Position numbers and translations under genes: made by a program. Positions 55,377-63,997 of a stretch of 64,000 nucleotides of DNA are shown here, piece by piece. The notes under the pieces are model-generated. The model was not told the DNA's origin, made no database searches, and saw only the letters and a list, made by a program, of their open reading frames with translations. The DNA is from CAMLIZ01 sp036231905 (GTDB lineage: Bacteria > Pseudomonadota > Gammaproteobacteria > Burkholderiales > Burkholderiaceae_C), in NCBI RefSeq assembly GCF_036231905.1, contig NZ_JAZARE010000004.1:1-64000 (forward strand), written 5' to 3'. Positions within the stretch are counted from its first letter, which is position 1, and the number at the start of each line of letters is the position of its first letter.

Positions 55377-56026
55377 TCTCCATCGAGAACGTTTGCAAGA
55401 CGTACCGCACCCGCCACGGCAATCGGCTGGTGCTGGACCACATCAATATGAAGCTCGATCGCGGGCGAAACGTCGGTATCCTTGGCCGCAACGGCGCAGG
55501 CAAGTCCACGCTCATCCGAATGCTTAGCGGTGCGGAACGCCCGACATCCGGCAGGATCCGCCGCGGGATGACGGTCTCCTGGCCGCTGGCCTTTGGGGGT
55601 GCTTTCCAGCCGCACCTGACGGGGCTTGACAACCTGAAGTTCGTGTGCCGCATCTATGGCGTGGACTACCGGCCTAAGGTTCAGTTCGTCGAGGAGTTCA
55701 CCGAATTGGGGGTGTACTTTCGCGAGCCGGTTTCCCATTACTCCATGGGCATGGCGACGCGACTGGCGTTCGCGCTGTCCATGGCGGTGGAATTCGACTG
55801 TTTCCTGATCGACGAGACCATGGTGGTGGGCGATGCTCGCTTCCACGAGCGCTGTCACAACGAGCTCTTTGTTAAGCGCAAAGATCGAGCCTTCATCCTC
55901 GTGTCGCACCAGCCCGAGGAGATCCGACGCTACTGCGAGAGTGCGTGCGTGCTGCACCAGGGGCGGCTTCACTCGTTCGACTCCGTGGATGCGGCGTACG
56001 AGTTCTATCAAACCGCGACGCTGTGA
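55373..56026 (+). CDS. Polysaccharide ABC transporter ATPase, KpsT/CtrD-like
   Basis: A 217-residue ATPase. Walker A is GRNGAGKST at residues 38-46. The signature region reads SHYSMGMATRLAFALSMAVE, the degenerate form usual in KpsT, and Walker B is CFLIDETMVVGD. There is no C-terminal carbohydrate-binding domain of the Wzt type, so substrate choice must lie elsewhere. The short form argues for a capsule-like (group 2) rather than O8/O9a-type O-antigen exporter. It overlaps the permease gene by four bases and is followed by a glycosyltransferase gene. Confidence 0.92.
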   Translation: MISIENVCKTYRTRHGNRLVLDHINMKLDRGRNVGILGRNGAGKSTLIRMLSGAERPTSGRIRRGMTVSWPLAFGGAFQPHLTGLDNLKFVCRIYGVDYRPKVQFVEEFTELGVYFREPVSHYSMGMATRLAFALSMAVEFDCFLIDETMVVGDARFHERCHNELFVKRKDRAFILVSHQPEEIRRYCESACVLHQGRLHSFDSVDAAYEFYQTATL

Positions 56027-56036
56027 GAGGCCGCCC

Positions 56037-57503
56037 TTGAAGGTGCTCGTCGAATTGCGACCGGCGTTGCATGGTTATGCAGGCATCCCGCAGGAGACGA
56101 GACTGCTGTTCCGTGGCCTGGGCCGCTTGGCGGGCATTGAGACAGTCGGCCTGCTCCAGAGCAGCGGCCAGTTCCTGCCTCCGGCAATTGATAAGCGGCC
56201 GCGTGAACCGCATGAAGTCATCGATCGCCTATCGCGCGTTGTCATTGGTTTGCAAGCGGCCCCGCAGGCTGCTCCGCCGATGGGAAGAGTCGGCCGCGTG
56301 CTCGCTCGAGTCCGCCGTCTGGCGCCACCAGCGTTGTTGCTCGCCGCCTGCGTGCTTCGCGCCAAGCACCGGCTGACCCGGTTCGATCCGGAGCGGTTCA
56401 AGGACTTTCTCTGGAGAGGATTGTTCTCCAAGTCCCTACCATCCGAGGACTTCGATCAGATCACAAGGGCGGACTACCGGGTCTGTCGGTGGCCCTACGG
56501 GGCGATGCATGCGGCCGCTCTCGCGACGCGCAGCATTGGCGGCCCGTATTACCCGGGTCTCGACACGCGAGGCTTCGACGTGATGCTGGCGATGACGCCT
56601 TATCCGTGCAATGTGTCGCCTGGCACCACGCTGGTCGTTCGTTACTTCGACGCTGTGCCGCTACTGCTTCCGCACACCATCGTCCATACGGTCCATCACC
56701 AAGCGCTCCACTACCATGCGTTGCGCAGCAATGTTGCTAGCGGCGCATATTTCGTCTGTTGCTCGGAGGCGACGCGGAAGGACCTGCTTGCCACCTTCCC
56801 AGACCTCGGGGACCGTGCAGTGACGATCCCCTGCATGCTGTCGCACGACTATTTCGAGGAATCGTCCGAGGCAGCCAGCATCGCCGACATCGTGCGCAAG
56901 CACCGCTGGCTGCCTGCAGAGGCTAGCGCCCCGGCGCTCGGGTCAGAGTGGGCGCAGGGTGATCCGTACCTGCTGATGGTGTCGACGCTAGAGCCACGGA
57001 AGAACCACGAGACGCTGGTGCAAGCATGGGAGCAGATCAAGCGGCGCATGCCGCGGCTGAAACTGGTGCTGGTGGGCGCCATCGGATGGGACAGCGAGGG
57101 CCTAGTCTCCCGGATGTGGCACTGGATTGCGCGTGGCGACCTGTGCCTGCTGAGAGGCGTGCCGGCCAATGAGATGCGAGTGCTGTATCGACATGCCGGC
57201 GTGACAGTTTGTCCCAGCTATGCCGAAGGCTTTGGCTATTCCGGGGTCGAGGCGATGCGCTGTGGTGGTGTGGTGGCCGCCTCTGGCATCGAGGTGCACC
57301 GGGAAGTGTGCGGTGACGCAGCGGAGTACTTTGACCCTTACTCGGCGACTGAGCTTGCCAACGTGGTCGAGCGACTGCTCGACGAAGCAGCATCGCAACG
57401 GCGGGATGAAATGCGCAAGGCGGGGGCCGTGACGGCGGCCAGGTATCTGCCCGATCGGATTGCGCCGATGTGGCAGGCGTTCTTCGAGCGCCTGCCTCGT
57501 TGA
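56037..57503 (+). CDS. Glycosyltransferase with an N-terminal extension
   Basis: A 488-residue protein from the TTG at 56037, behind a gagagg site ten bases after the ATPase stop. The start KVLVELRPALHGYAGIPQET resembles mannosyltransferase-type GT4 enzymes. The middle region is longer than usual, with a positively charged stretch (MGRVGRVLARVRRLAPPALL). The donor domain has MVSTLEPRKNHETLVQAWEQ and the EX7E motif in SYAEGFGYSGVEAMRCG. Donor and acceptor are unknown. It ends 26 bases before the convergent rmd gene. Confidence 0.82.
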   Translation: MKVLVELRPALHGYAGIPQETRLLFRGLGRLAGIETVGLLQSSGQFLPPAIDKRPREPHEVIDRLSRVVIGLQAAPQAAPPMGRVGRVLARVRRLAPPALLLAACVLRAKHRLTRFDPERFKDFLWRGLFSKSLPSEDFDQITRADYRVCRWPYGAMHAAALATRSIGGPYYPGLDTRGFDVMLAMTPYPCNVSPGTTLVVRYFDAVPLLLPHTIVHTVHHQALHYHALRSNVASGAYFVCCSEATRKDLLATFPDLGDRAVTIPCMLSHDYFEESSEAASIADIVRKHRWLPAEASAPALGSEWAQGDPYLLMVSTLEPRKNHETLVQAWEQIKRRMPRLKLVLVGAIGWDSEGLVSRMWHWIARGDLCLLRGVPANEMRVLYRHAGVTVCPSYAEGFGYSGVEAMRCGGVVAASGIEVHREVCGDAAEYFDPYSATELANVVERLLDEAASQRRDEMRKAGAVTAARYLPDRIAPMWQAFFERLPR

Positions 57504-57506
57504 AGC

Positions 57507-57540
57507 GGGCTCTGTAGTCGCATTCGCGATCACGGAGCCC
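57507..57540. terminator. Hairpin between convergent glycosyltransferase and rmd genes
   Basis: Arms gggctctgt (57507-57515) and acggagccc (57532-57540) pair over nine bases with one G-U type mismatch. The interior contains a second small stem (tcgc/gcga). There is no T-run on either strand, so it may be a Rho-assisted or bidirectional stop rather than a classic terminator. It overlaps the rmd stop codon. Confidence 0.4.
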
Positions 57541-58435
57541 GAAGCATCCAGTCAAGGGTATCTTGAAGCGCGATGGGCTCAAGTGGTCCGATGCATTCGT
57601 CAAGCCGTCGGCGATCCCCTAGAAGCACCGTGACCTCGTTGCTTCGGACGAAGGCGGGGTTCACGCGCACTTCGAAGGGGTGACCGGACAAGCGCTTCAC
57701 CATGTCCAGCACCTCCTGGAGCGTGTAAGCCCGGCCGGAGCAGACGTTGAACGTTCCCCCCGTGGCTGCCGGTGTCTGAAGGAGTCGCGCATAGGCCTCG
57801 ACCACCATCCGGACATCCGAGAAGTCCCGCGCGACATGGAGATTACCCAGTTCGATCAGCGCCGCACGGCGCCGGACATGCGAGATGATCTTGGGTAGGA
57901 GGAAGGATTCGGATTGGCCTACGCCTGTGTAATTGAAAGGCCGCGTCACGATCAGAGGCAGGCGTGAGGCATATAGGCGCGCCAAGTACTCCATCGCCAG
58001 CTTGCTGACAGCGTAGTCGTTCGCGGGCGCCGGATCACTTGATTCGTCGAGGCTTCCCTCGGTGCTGTTGCCATACACATTGGCGCTGCTCGCCAAGAGG
58101 ACTGCCTCGGGCAATGTGCCGCAGGAGACCAGCGCTTCCAGCAGATGGCGGGTACCCACGAGATTGGTGGCATACATCGCATCGGCATCGCCGTGGGCAA
58201 CAAAGGCGATGGCCGCCAGATGCGCAACCCATTGGGGCTGCATTGCCTTGGCCATCCGGGCCAGTCCCTCGGCGTCCCGGAGGTCTGCCTGCAGGACCGA
58301 GGTGGCCCCCTCGACGGGCATGGTCGGGCTATGGTGCACCAAACCATGGACCTCATGGCCGGCGGCAGCGAGCCGTCGAACCAAGTAACGGCCCGTGAAG
58401 CCATCGGCCCCGGTCACCAGCACCTTCTTGCTCAT
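57530..58435 (-). CDS. rmd: GDP-4-keto-6-deoxy-D-mannose reductase (GDP-D-rhamnose synthase)
   Basis: A 301-residue SDR enzyme starting at the ATG ending at 58435. The NADP-binding motif is VLVTGADGFTGRYLVRRLA. The active-site pair is in DYAVSKLAMEYLARLY (YxxxK), and ASSANVYGNSTEGSLDE carries the catalytic Ser/Thr region. RPFNYTGVGQSESFLLPKI is typical of Rmd. It reduces the product of Gmd to GDP-D-rhamnose without the C3/C5 epimerisation done by Fcl. It follows gmd by ten bases on the same strand. Confidence 0.88.
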   Translation of the reverse strand: MSKKVLVTGADGFTGRYLVRRLAAAGHEVHGLVHHSPTMPVEGATSVLQADLRDAEGLARMAKAMQPQWVAHLAAIAFVAHGDADAMYATNLVGTRHLLEALVSCGTLPEAVLLASSANVYGNSTEGSLDESSDPAPANDYAVSKLAMEYLARLYASRLPLIVTRPFNYTGVGQSESFLLPKIISHVRRRAALIELGNLHVARDFSDVRMVVEAYARLLQTPAATGGTFNVCSGRAYTLQEVLDMVKRLSGHPFEVRVNPAFVRSNEVTVLLGDRRRLDECIGPLEPIALQDTLDWMLRAP

Positions 58436-58445
58436 GCTCTGCACT

Positions 58446-59480
58446 TTAGAAGGAGAAGCCCGCTGTGTTCCGCCGCAGGTCCGCCTCCACCATCATGTGG
58501 CACAGTTGCTCCAGCCCGGTTGTCGGACTCCAGCCCAGTTCCCGGGTTGCTTTCTCCGGGTTGCCGATCAGAAGATCCACCTCCGCCGGCCGGTAGAACT
58601 TCGGATTCACACGGACAACCGTCTTGCCGCTTTGCGAGTCGATCGCGACTTCCTTCTCGCCTTCGCCTTTAAAGACCAACGCGATACCGGCCGCTTTCGC
58701 GGCCATGGCGACGAAATCCCTGACGGTTTCAGTCCGGTTGGTAGCCAGGACATAAGTGTCCGGGGAATCTGCCTGAAGCATGCGCCACATGCCTTCGACA
58801 TATTCCTTAGCGAATCCCCAGTCTCGCTTGGCGTCCATGTTGCCGAGTTCGAGGACGTCGAGTTGCCCCAGCTTGATCTTTGCGATGGAGTCGGTGATCT
58901 TGCGGGTCACAAACTCGCGTCCGCGCAGCGGAGACTCATGGTTGAACAGTATCCCGCTGCTGCCGAAGATGCCGTAGCTCTCGCGGTAGTTGACGGTCAT
59001 CCAGTGGGCATAGAGCTTCGCCACTCCGTAGGGGCTGCGAGGGTAGAACGGCGTGGACTCGATTTGCGGGATCGCCTGCACCTTGCCAAACATCTCCGAG
59101 GTGCTTGCCTGATAGAAGCGGATGCCCGGATTGACGATGCGAATGGCTTCGAGCAGGTTGACTGGGCCGATACCCGTGATCTTCGCCGTCGTCACCGGTT
59201 GCTCGAACGATACGCCGACGAAGCTCTGCGCCGCCAAGTTGTAGATTTCCGTCGCCTCGGTCGTTTGCAGGAGGCGGATGCTCGCGCCAAGGTCGGTGAG
59301 GTCGTACTCGACAAGATGAAGATTCGGGTGCTTCACGATGCCAAGCTCCTCGATTCTCCAAAAGTTCACCGAGCTGGTACGCCGGTAGGTGCCATAGACG
59401 GTGTAGCCCTTCTCCAGCAGCAGTTCAGCCAAGTAGGCACCGTCCTGCCCGGTGATGCCGGTGATGATCGCTCGCTTCAT
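58446..59480 (-). CDS. gmd: GDP-mannose 4,6-dehydratase
   Basis: A 344-residue SDR enzyme. The N-terminal AIITGITGQDGAYLAELLLE is the Gmd signature, NLAAQSFVGVSFEQP and YQASTSEMFGKVQ follow, and the YxxxK pair is in SPYGVAKLYAHWMTVNYRES. FNHESPLRGREFVTRKI and LGNMDAKRDWGFAKEYVEGM are strongly conserved. It converts GDP-D-mannose to GDP-4-keto-6-deoxy-D-mannose. Partner rmd lies downstream. No GDP-mannose-making enzymes (ManC/AlgA) are in the window. Confidence 0.97.
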   Translation of the reverse strand: MKRAIITGITGQDGAYLAELLLEKGYTVYGTYRRTSSVNFWRIEELGIVKHPNLHLVEYDLTDLGASIRLLQTTEATEIYNLAAQSFVGVSFEQPVTTAKITGIGPVNLLEAIRIVNPGIRFYQASTSEMFGKVQAIPQIESTPFYPRSPYGVAKLYAHWMTVNYRESYGIFGSSGILFNHESPLRGREFVTRKITDSIAKIKLGQLDVLELGNMDAKRDWGFAKEYVEGMWRMLQADSPDTYVLATNRTETVRDFVAMAAKAAGIALVFKGEGEKEVAIDSQSGKTVVRVNPKFYRPAEVDLLIGNPEKATRELGWSPTTGLEQLCHMMVEADLRRNTAGFSF

Positions 59481-59552
59481 GAGATGAATTGTCGGTTGTT
59501 AGAGATTGGAAAGGACTGGCTGGCGGACGGCCGCCGCGTTTGTGGATTCCGT

Positions 59553-62500
59553 TCAGAAAGCTTCGACGCGGCCGTTCAAGGAACTTGGGGAGCCCGGCTG
59601 CTGAGGCAGGCAGACGTCCGTCAGGAGATCTTCGGGCGCCGGTGCAATCTCAATGCCGGACAGCGATATATCAGCGTCGTCAGGGGTCCACACCCGGACT
59701 TCCAGATCGCGGCAAGCGGCGTCGAGCCTAACCAGGAGTCTGGCCACCTCCGCCTGGCCGCCCTGGCCTGGAGAGATCGCTTCAGCTGCCAAGCGTATGG
59801 CGCCATGGTCGGTGACTACGTCGGCATAGGCCTGTTGCAAGCCCGCACCGCCAGCGCTGCCCCAGATGCTAACGCTGTAGGTGCCGCGAGCGAGTGCTTG
59901 GAAGGGCCCGTACACCAGAAATCCCTTGCGGCCGTCGCTTCGCATTCGCGCGCCGTCCCGGATGCCCACTTCGGTTTTCAGCCGGTAGTCGCCCGCACTA
60001 AAGCGGAGCACCTCGTCAGGTTCCCACTGGGCATGGTGTAGAGGTGAAAAGACAGCCTCTGCCAGCGCTTCTGCACTTTGTTGCCATGTCAATCGGGCTA
60101 CCCGCACCTTGGTGTCGCGGGCAACTCGTGGTGAGCCCCAGCTTTGGAGGATGAGCGAGAGGTCCCGCTCGCTGCGGAAGAACGTCGCGTCCTCGGATGC
60201 AACCTCCCGGAACACCGGGATGTCGCGGGCGATGACCGGTAACCCGTGAAGCTGCGCTTCGATCACCGGCAGGCCAAAGCCCTCACCGAGGCTCGCGGCG
60301 ATCAGCGCGCTGCCGAGGCCGTAAAGGCGCGCGAGATCGGCATCGCTGACGCGTTCGAACCAATGGAGCAGACGTCCCCGTTCTGCGTGATTGCGTATCC
60401 GACCCGCCAGTTTCTCTGACTTCCAGCCTTCCTTGCCTACGATGACCAGTTTCGCAACGGACCCGCGTGCCCAGGTGGCCTCGAACGCCTGGAGGACGTC
60501 GGCATGTCCCTTTCTCGGCTCCAAAGTCCCAACCATCAAGAACGTCGGCCCCTTCTCGAGCAGCGCGCGCAGCGGAGCCGAGAGCAGGCTCGTGCCGATA
60601 GTGGCCGTTTGGGGAAGATCCGCGCCAAGATGAAACCAGTCGATAGGTAAGGGGCGCCGGCGCACCACCTGCTGCCGAGCGAGCCATTCAGGTAGCTCTT
60701 CGGCCACCGCCCGCGAGATGCAGATGGCGCCGTCGCTCTCCGCGACCACCTCGAGCCATCGCTGGAACGCAGCCTCGGCGCCTTCGGGGAAGTGCTCGGG
60801 CATGGACAGGGAGAGCAGGTCGTACACCACGAACTTCACAGTGACGCCGTGCCGCATCATCTGCCGGTAGAACGACCGCTGGGCCGGGATAACAAACGGC
60901 TGGAAATCCAGGCCCACGAACACGTCGCCGGCGCCAAAGCTGATCGGGGCGTCGGGGAGGGGGGCGGCCGGCGCCTGCAGCATGCGCAAAGATAGGTTGC
61001 GAGCGTATCGATAGCCCGCCCGCCCTGCTTCGGCATATACAGGCTCTACACGGAAGCCTTTCATGGGCTGACAGAGCCAGTGTTCGAGGATGTTGCGGAC
61101 AACGCGCTGAATACCGGTACCGGCGTCGTGGTGCACCAGCTCCGAAACGTCGACCAGCAGCTGGCGCGCCGGTGTGGGACGAGGCCTGAAGGCCAGTTCT
61201 TCGGCTCGTGCTAGATCGGACCACCAGCGCGGGTCGGCTTGGCCTTCATCGAGGCGCGCAAGCATTGCGTTGAGCGCCTGCAGCTCGTTTTCGGCAGCCT
61301 GGTAGAAGCGCTCGATCGTGTGGAGGTACTGCTCCGCACAGACTTTTGGTGAGTGAGTCGACAGGATGTGCTCCCTCGCCTTTTGGCCGATCTGCACACG
61401 GCGTCCGCCGTTCTCATAGAGCGCCTCCAACGCCCCGGACAAGGCCCGGTCGTCGAAGTCGTCAGGTACCTTGACGACCATATCGTCGGGCAGATCCGCG
61501 AGGCTGCCGTGCGAATTGACGATTGTGGCCAGCTCGTGGTTCATGCAGTCAAGAACCGCCGCGGACGTCTCCCCGCGCGACAACGATCGCAGCTGGACCG
61601 CCGCGTCCGCCCCGTGGAGATACAGGCGATAGGTCTTTGCGTCTGTCCAACCGGTGATCCGGACACGGGCCGCCGCGGGGGTTGCAGCGATACGGGATTG
61701 GAGGGAGCGGCCGTAGTCGCCTGGATGGTTGTCACCGACAAAAATCAGATAGCAGTCTTGAAGGGCGCTAAGTGTGGATGACAGCCACGCGTCCAGCAAA
61801 CGATCGTTGAGCTTGGTGGGCCCCAGCAGTCCAAAGCTGCAGACCACAAAAGCGTCTTCGGGCAGGTTCAACGCCCTCCTGGCCGCCTTGCGGTCCAGCA
61901 TGCCAGCGGGTTGTCGAAGCAGCGGAATCACCGCACAGCGACGGGCCGCCTCTGCGCCATACCAATCCTCGGCCAAGCGGACAGAGGCGTGCGAATGAAC
62001 GACGACACCGATCGCCTGCTCGAAGACGAACCGGCTGCAGGGATATTTCCAGACGACGTCGTGCGATTCGTGAAGGAAGCGTTCAGCCGCCGCAAGTGAT
62101 CCATGTGACTCGTACAGTGCGCGCGTCCAGGCACCCGGCGACCGGCCGGTGCCTTCCAGCGCCTCCATCACATGGCCGAGGTAGAAGTCGTGCAGTACCA
62201 CCACGCCCGGCACCTGCTCAATCAGGCTGAACATGTGCAGGTGGAACACCGAGTTTCCGAGGTGGTAGACGACCCTGTCGAAGCGGTGGCTGTTACGAAG
62301 GAACCAGTCCACGCTGCGCACGGGACTGCCGGCAACGGCGACGGCAGGGCTCACCTCGGATTGCGCTGCGACAAGTTCAATGTCGAAATAACGCCGCAGC
62401 TGCGGCAGCAGTTCGGCGGAGTAGTCGCTGATACCGCTGCGCTCGGGCGGGAGGGGCGAGACGTACGCCAGCCGCAGACGCCGTGCCGGCAGGCCAAACA

Positions 62501-63743
62501 TCGGCTTGACGGCGGTCGTCTTCTTACGGGCGTGCAGTTGCTCCAGCGCCGCCAAGGCTCGTTGGGCGGTGGCATTCCAGCTGAAGCGCGCAGCCTGCGT
62601 CAGCGCGCGCCGTTCGTGCCGCTTGCGTAGCAGGGGGTCGTTGAGAAATCGTTCGATCGTGCGTGCCATTGCGGCGTCGTCATGCGCGTCGAAAAGTGCC
62701 TCTGGGTCGCCGATGACCTCGGGCAGACTGGAGCTGTCCGCCGCGATCGTTGCCCGCCCACACGCCATGGCTTCCAGCGCAGGCAGACCGAACCCTTCGT
62801 GCCAGGAGGGAAAGACGAACAGCTTGCAGAGGTTGTATAGCGCAACCAAGTCAGCCTCGGGAATGAAGCCGGTGAAAACCACCTGGTCCTTTCCCAAGCC
62901 GAGCTGCCCCATGAGCTTGCCGAGGCGCTCTCGATCCGTGGCATGAATGGCGCAGACCACTGCCAACTGGTGGGTGTCGCGCAAAGACGATGGCAGCGAC
63001 GCGAAAGCCCTGAGCAGTCCTTCGATGTTCTTACGGTGGTCGATGCCACCGGTGTACATGACGAACTGCCGCGCCAAGCCATATCGGCTGCGAAGCTGGC
63101 GTTCGGTCGCTGGAGCGATGACAACGGGTCTGAACGAGGGATCCGTTGCAGTCGAAATGGAGATGCAGTCCTCACTGGAGCGTCCCAAGTACCGGATGCC
63201 CTCGTCCCTTGACGACTGCGAGATGGCGAGCAGCAAGTCGGCGCGGCGCATGTCGTCCAGCTTGCCCTCGTACCAGGCGCGCGTGCCGGCATCTTTCAAG
63301 TAGATGTCGTCATGAACGAGTGGAATGAGGTCATAGAGTACGACGGCCGTTGGCAATCTTGCGAACCGGCCCACGCTGGTGACGGCATTGTCAATCAGCC
63401 CCTCCATCAGGCTGGTGACCAGCACTACATCGGGCTCCAGAGAGGCCAGAAAGGCCTCGCGCAGCAGTTCCGCGCTGCGCCGGTTCCATTCGTTCTGTGC
63501 GGCGACATGTGCGGTTGGGCCAACGGGTGACCACACACGTATGTTCTCTTGCGGCAGCAATCCATGGAACTCGGATCGAATCTCGTCGATGGCCTCACCG
63601 AACGCATCGCTCACCGCGAGAAGGACCTCATGCTGCCCGCGGATCTGCAGAAGCGCTTTGGTCAGCCACGTGCTGTACCTGCCGATGCCACGCTGACGGG
63701 ATCCACTCGATTGAGCACCTTGGAAGTCAACGACAATGCGCAT
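59553..63743 (-). CDS. Giant protein with three glycosyltransferase domains and a C-terminal module
   Basis: A 1396-residue protein. Domain 1 (about 1-405) begins IVVDFQGAQSSGSRQRGIGR and has the EX7E motif in HEGFGLPALEAMACG. Domain 2 (about 412-830) begins LRLAYVSPLPPERSGISDYS; its motif region reads SRGETSAAVLDCMNHE, so the first Glu position is shifted and the second is Asp. Domain 3 (about 859-1240) begins LLVDVSELVHHDAGTGIQRV and has EGFGLPVIEAQLHG. The last 150 residues form a beta-rich segment without a clear family. Tandem-GT proteins of the WbdA type polymerise mannose or rhamnose chains, and gmd and rmd sit next to it, so a D-rhamnan polymerase is the leading idea. No signal peptide or spans. 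Confidence 0.85.
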   Translation of the reverse strand: MRIVVDFQGAQSSGSRQRGIGRYSTWLTKALLQIRGQHEVLLAVSDAFGEAIDEIRSEFHGLLPQENIRVWSPVGPTAHVAAQNEWNRRSAELLREAFLASLEPDVVLVTSLMEGLIDNAVTSVGRFARLPTAVVLYDLIPLVHDDIYLKDAGTRAWYEGKLDDMRRADLLLAISQSSRDEGIRYLGRSSEDCISISTATDPSFRPVVIAPATERQLRSRYGLARQFVMYTGGIDHRKNIEGLLRAFASLPSSLRDTHQLAVVCAIHATDRERLGKLMGQLGLGKDQVVFTGFIPEADLVALYNLCKLFVFPSWHEGFGLPALEAMACGRATIAADSSSLPEVIGDPEALFDAHDDAAMARTIERFLNDPLLRKRHERRALTQAARFSWNATAQRALAALEQLHARKKTTAVKPMFGLPARRLRLAYVSPLPPERSGISDYSAELLPQLRRYFDIELVAAQSEVSPAVAVAGSPVRSVDWFLRNSHRFDRVVYHLGNSVFHLHMFSLIEQVPGVVVLHDFYLGHVMEALEGTGRSPGAWTRALYESHGSLAAAERFLHESHDVVWKYPCSRFVFEQAIGVVVHSHASVRLAEDWYGAEAARRCAVIPLLRQPAGMLDRKAARRALNLPEDAFVVCSFGLLGPTKLNDRLLDAWLSSTLSALQDCYLIFVGDNHPGDYGRSLQSRIAATPAAARVRITGWTDAKTYRLYLHGADAAVQLRSLSRGETSAAVLDCMNHELATIVNSHGSLADLPDDMVVKVPDDFDDRALSGALEALYENGGRRVQIGQKAREHILSTHSPKVCAEQYLHTIERFYQAAENELQALNAMLARLDEGQADPRWWSDLARAEELAFRPRPTPARQLLVDVSELVHHDAGTGIQRVVRNILEHWLCQPMKGFRVEPVYAEAGRAGYRYARNLSLRMLQAPAAPLPDAPISFGAGDVFVGLDFQPFVIPAQRSFYRQMMRHGVTVKFVVYDLLSLSMPEHFPEGAEAAFQRWLEVVAESDGAICISRAVAEELPEWLARQQVVRRRPLPIDWFHLGADLPQTATIGTSLLSAPLRALLEKGPTFLMVGTLEPRKGHADVLQAFEATWARGSVAKLVIVGKEGWKSEKLAGRIRNHAERGRLLHWFERVSDADLARLYGLGSALIAASLGEGFGLPVIEAQLHGLPVIARDIPVFREVASEDATFFRSERDLSLILQSWGSPRVARDTKVRVARLTWQQSAEALAEAVFSPLHHAQWEPDEVLRFSAGDYRLKTEVGIRDGARMRSDGRKGFLVYGPFQALARGTYSVSIWGSAGGAGLQQAYADVVTDHGAIRLAAEAISPGQGGQAEVARLLVRLDAACRDLEVRVWTPDDADISLSGIEIAPAPEDLLTDVCLPQQPGSPSSLNGRVEAF

Positions 63744-63745
63744 GT

Positions 63746-63997
63746 TCAGTTCCCCGACGTCTCGCGCAGCAAGGCCATGCGACCATATAGCATCCGAGCG
63801 CGTTCGTTGAGATGCTCGATCCCGGCCGCTGGTATTGTGTCCATGGACTGGGTGGGGTGATACCCATCAGCAAGGCGGTGTGACGGTAGCCCCTCCTGCC
63901 TGAGCGCACCCAACTCGTTTTCGATGCGATTCAGGTGTGCCTGCACTCGCCACGCGCTCCGTGCGCGCCGCCACCGTCGGAACGCTCGCCAGAACAT
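63746..63997 (-). CDS. Small basic hypothetical protein
   Basis: An 83-residue reading from an ATG ending at 63997, three bases from the window edge, so a longer upstream start cannot be excluded. It begins MFWRAFRRWRRARSAWR, a strongly basic amphipathic stretch, and continues with a helical Glu/Arg/Leu region (HLNRIENELGALRQEG) that could form a coiled coil. Its stop lies two bases before the giant glycosyltransferase start, so the two are in one operon. I do not recognise a family. It could be the C-terminal part of a larger protein whose start lies beyond the window. Confidence 0.5.
   Translation of the reverse strand: MFWRAFRRWRRARSAWRVQAHLNRIENELGALRQEGLPSHRLADGYHPTQSMDTIPAAGIEHLNERARMLYGRMALLRETSGN

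Noticed and set aside
55833..56036. Longer upstream start for the glycosyltransferase at 56037
   Set aside because: The extra codons overlap the KpsT-like ATPase gene in another frame and have no family pattern; the TTG at 56037 has a ribosome-binding site and starts the conserved region.
58395..60041. Open frame of about 550 codons antisense to gmd and the giant transferase
   Set aside because: It covers the well-conserved gmd gene on the opposite strand and has no family resemblance.
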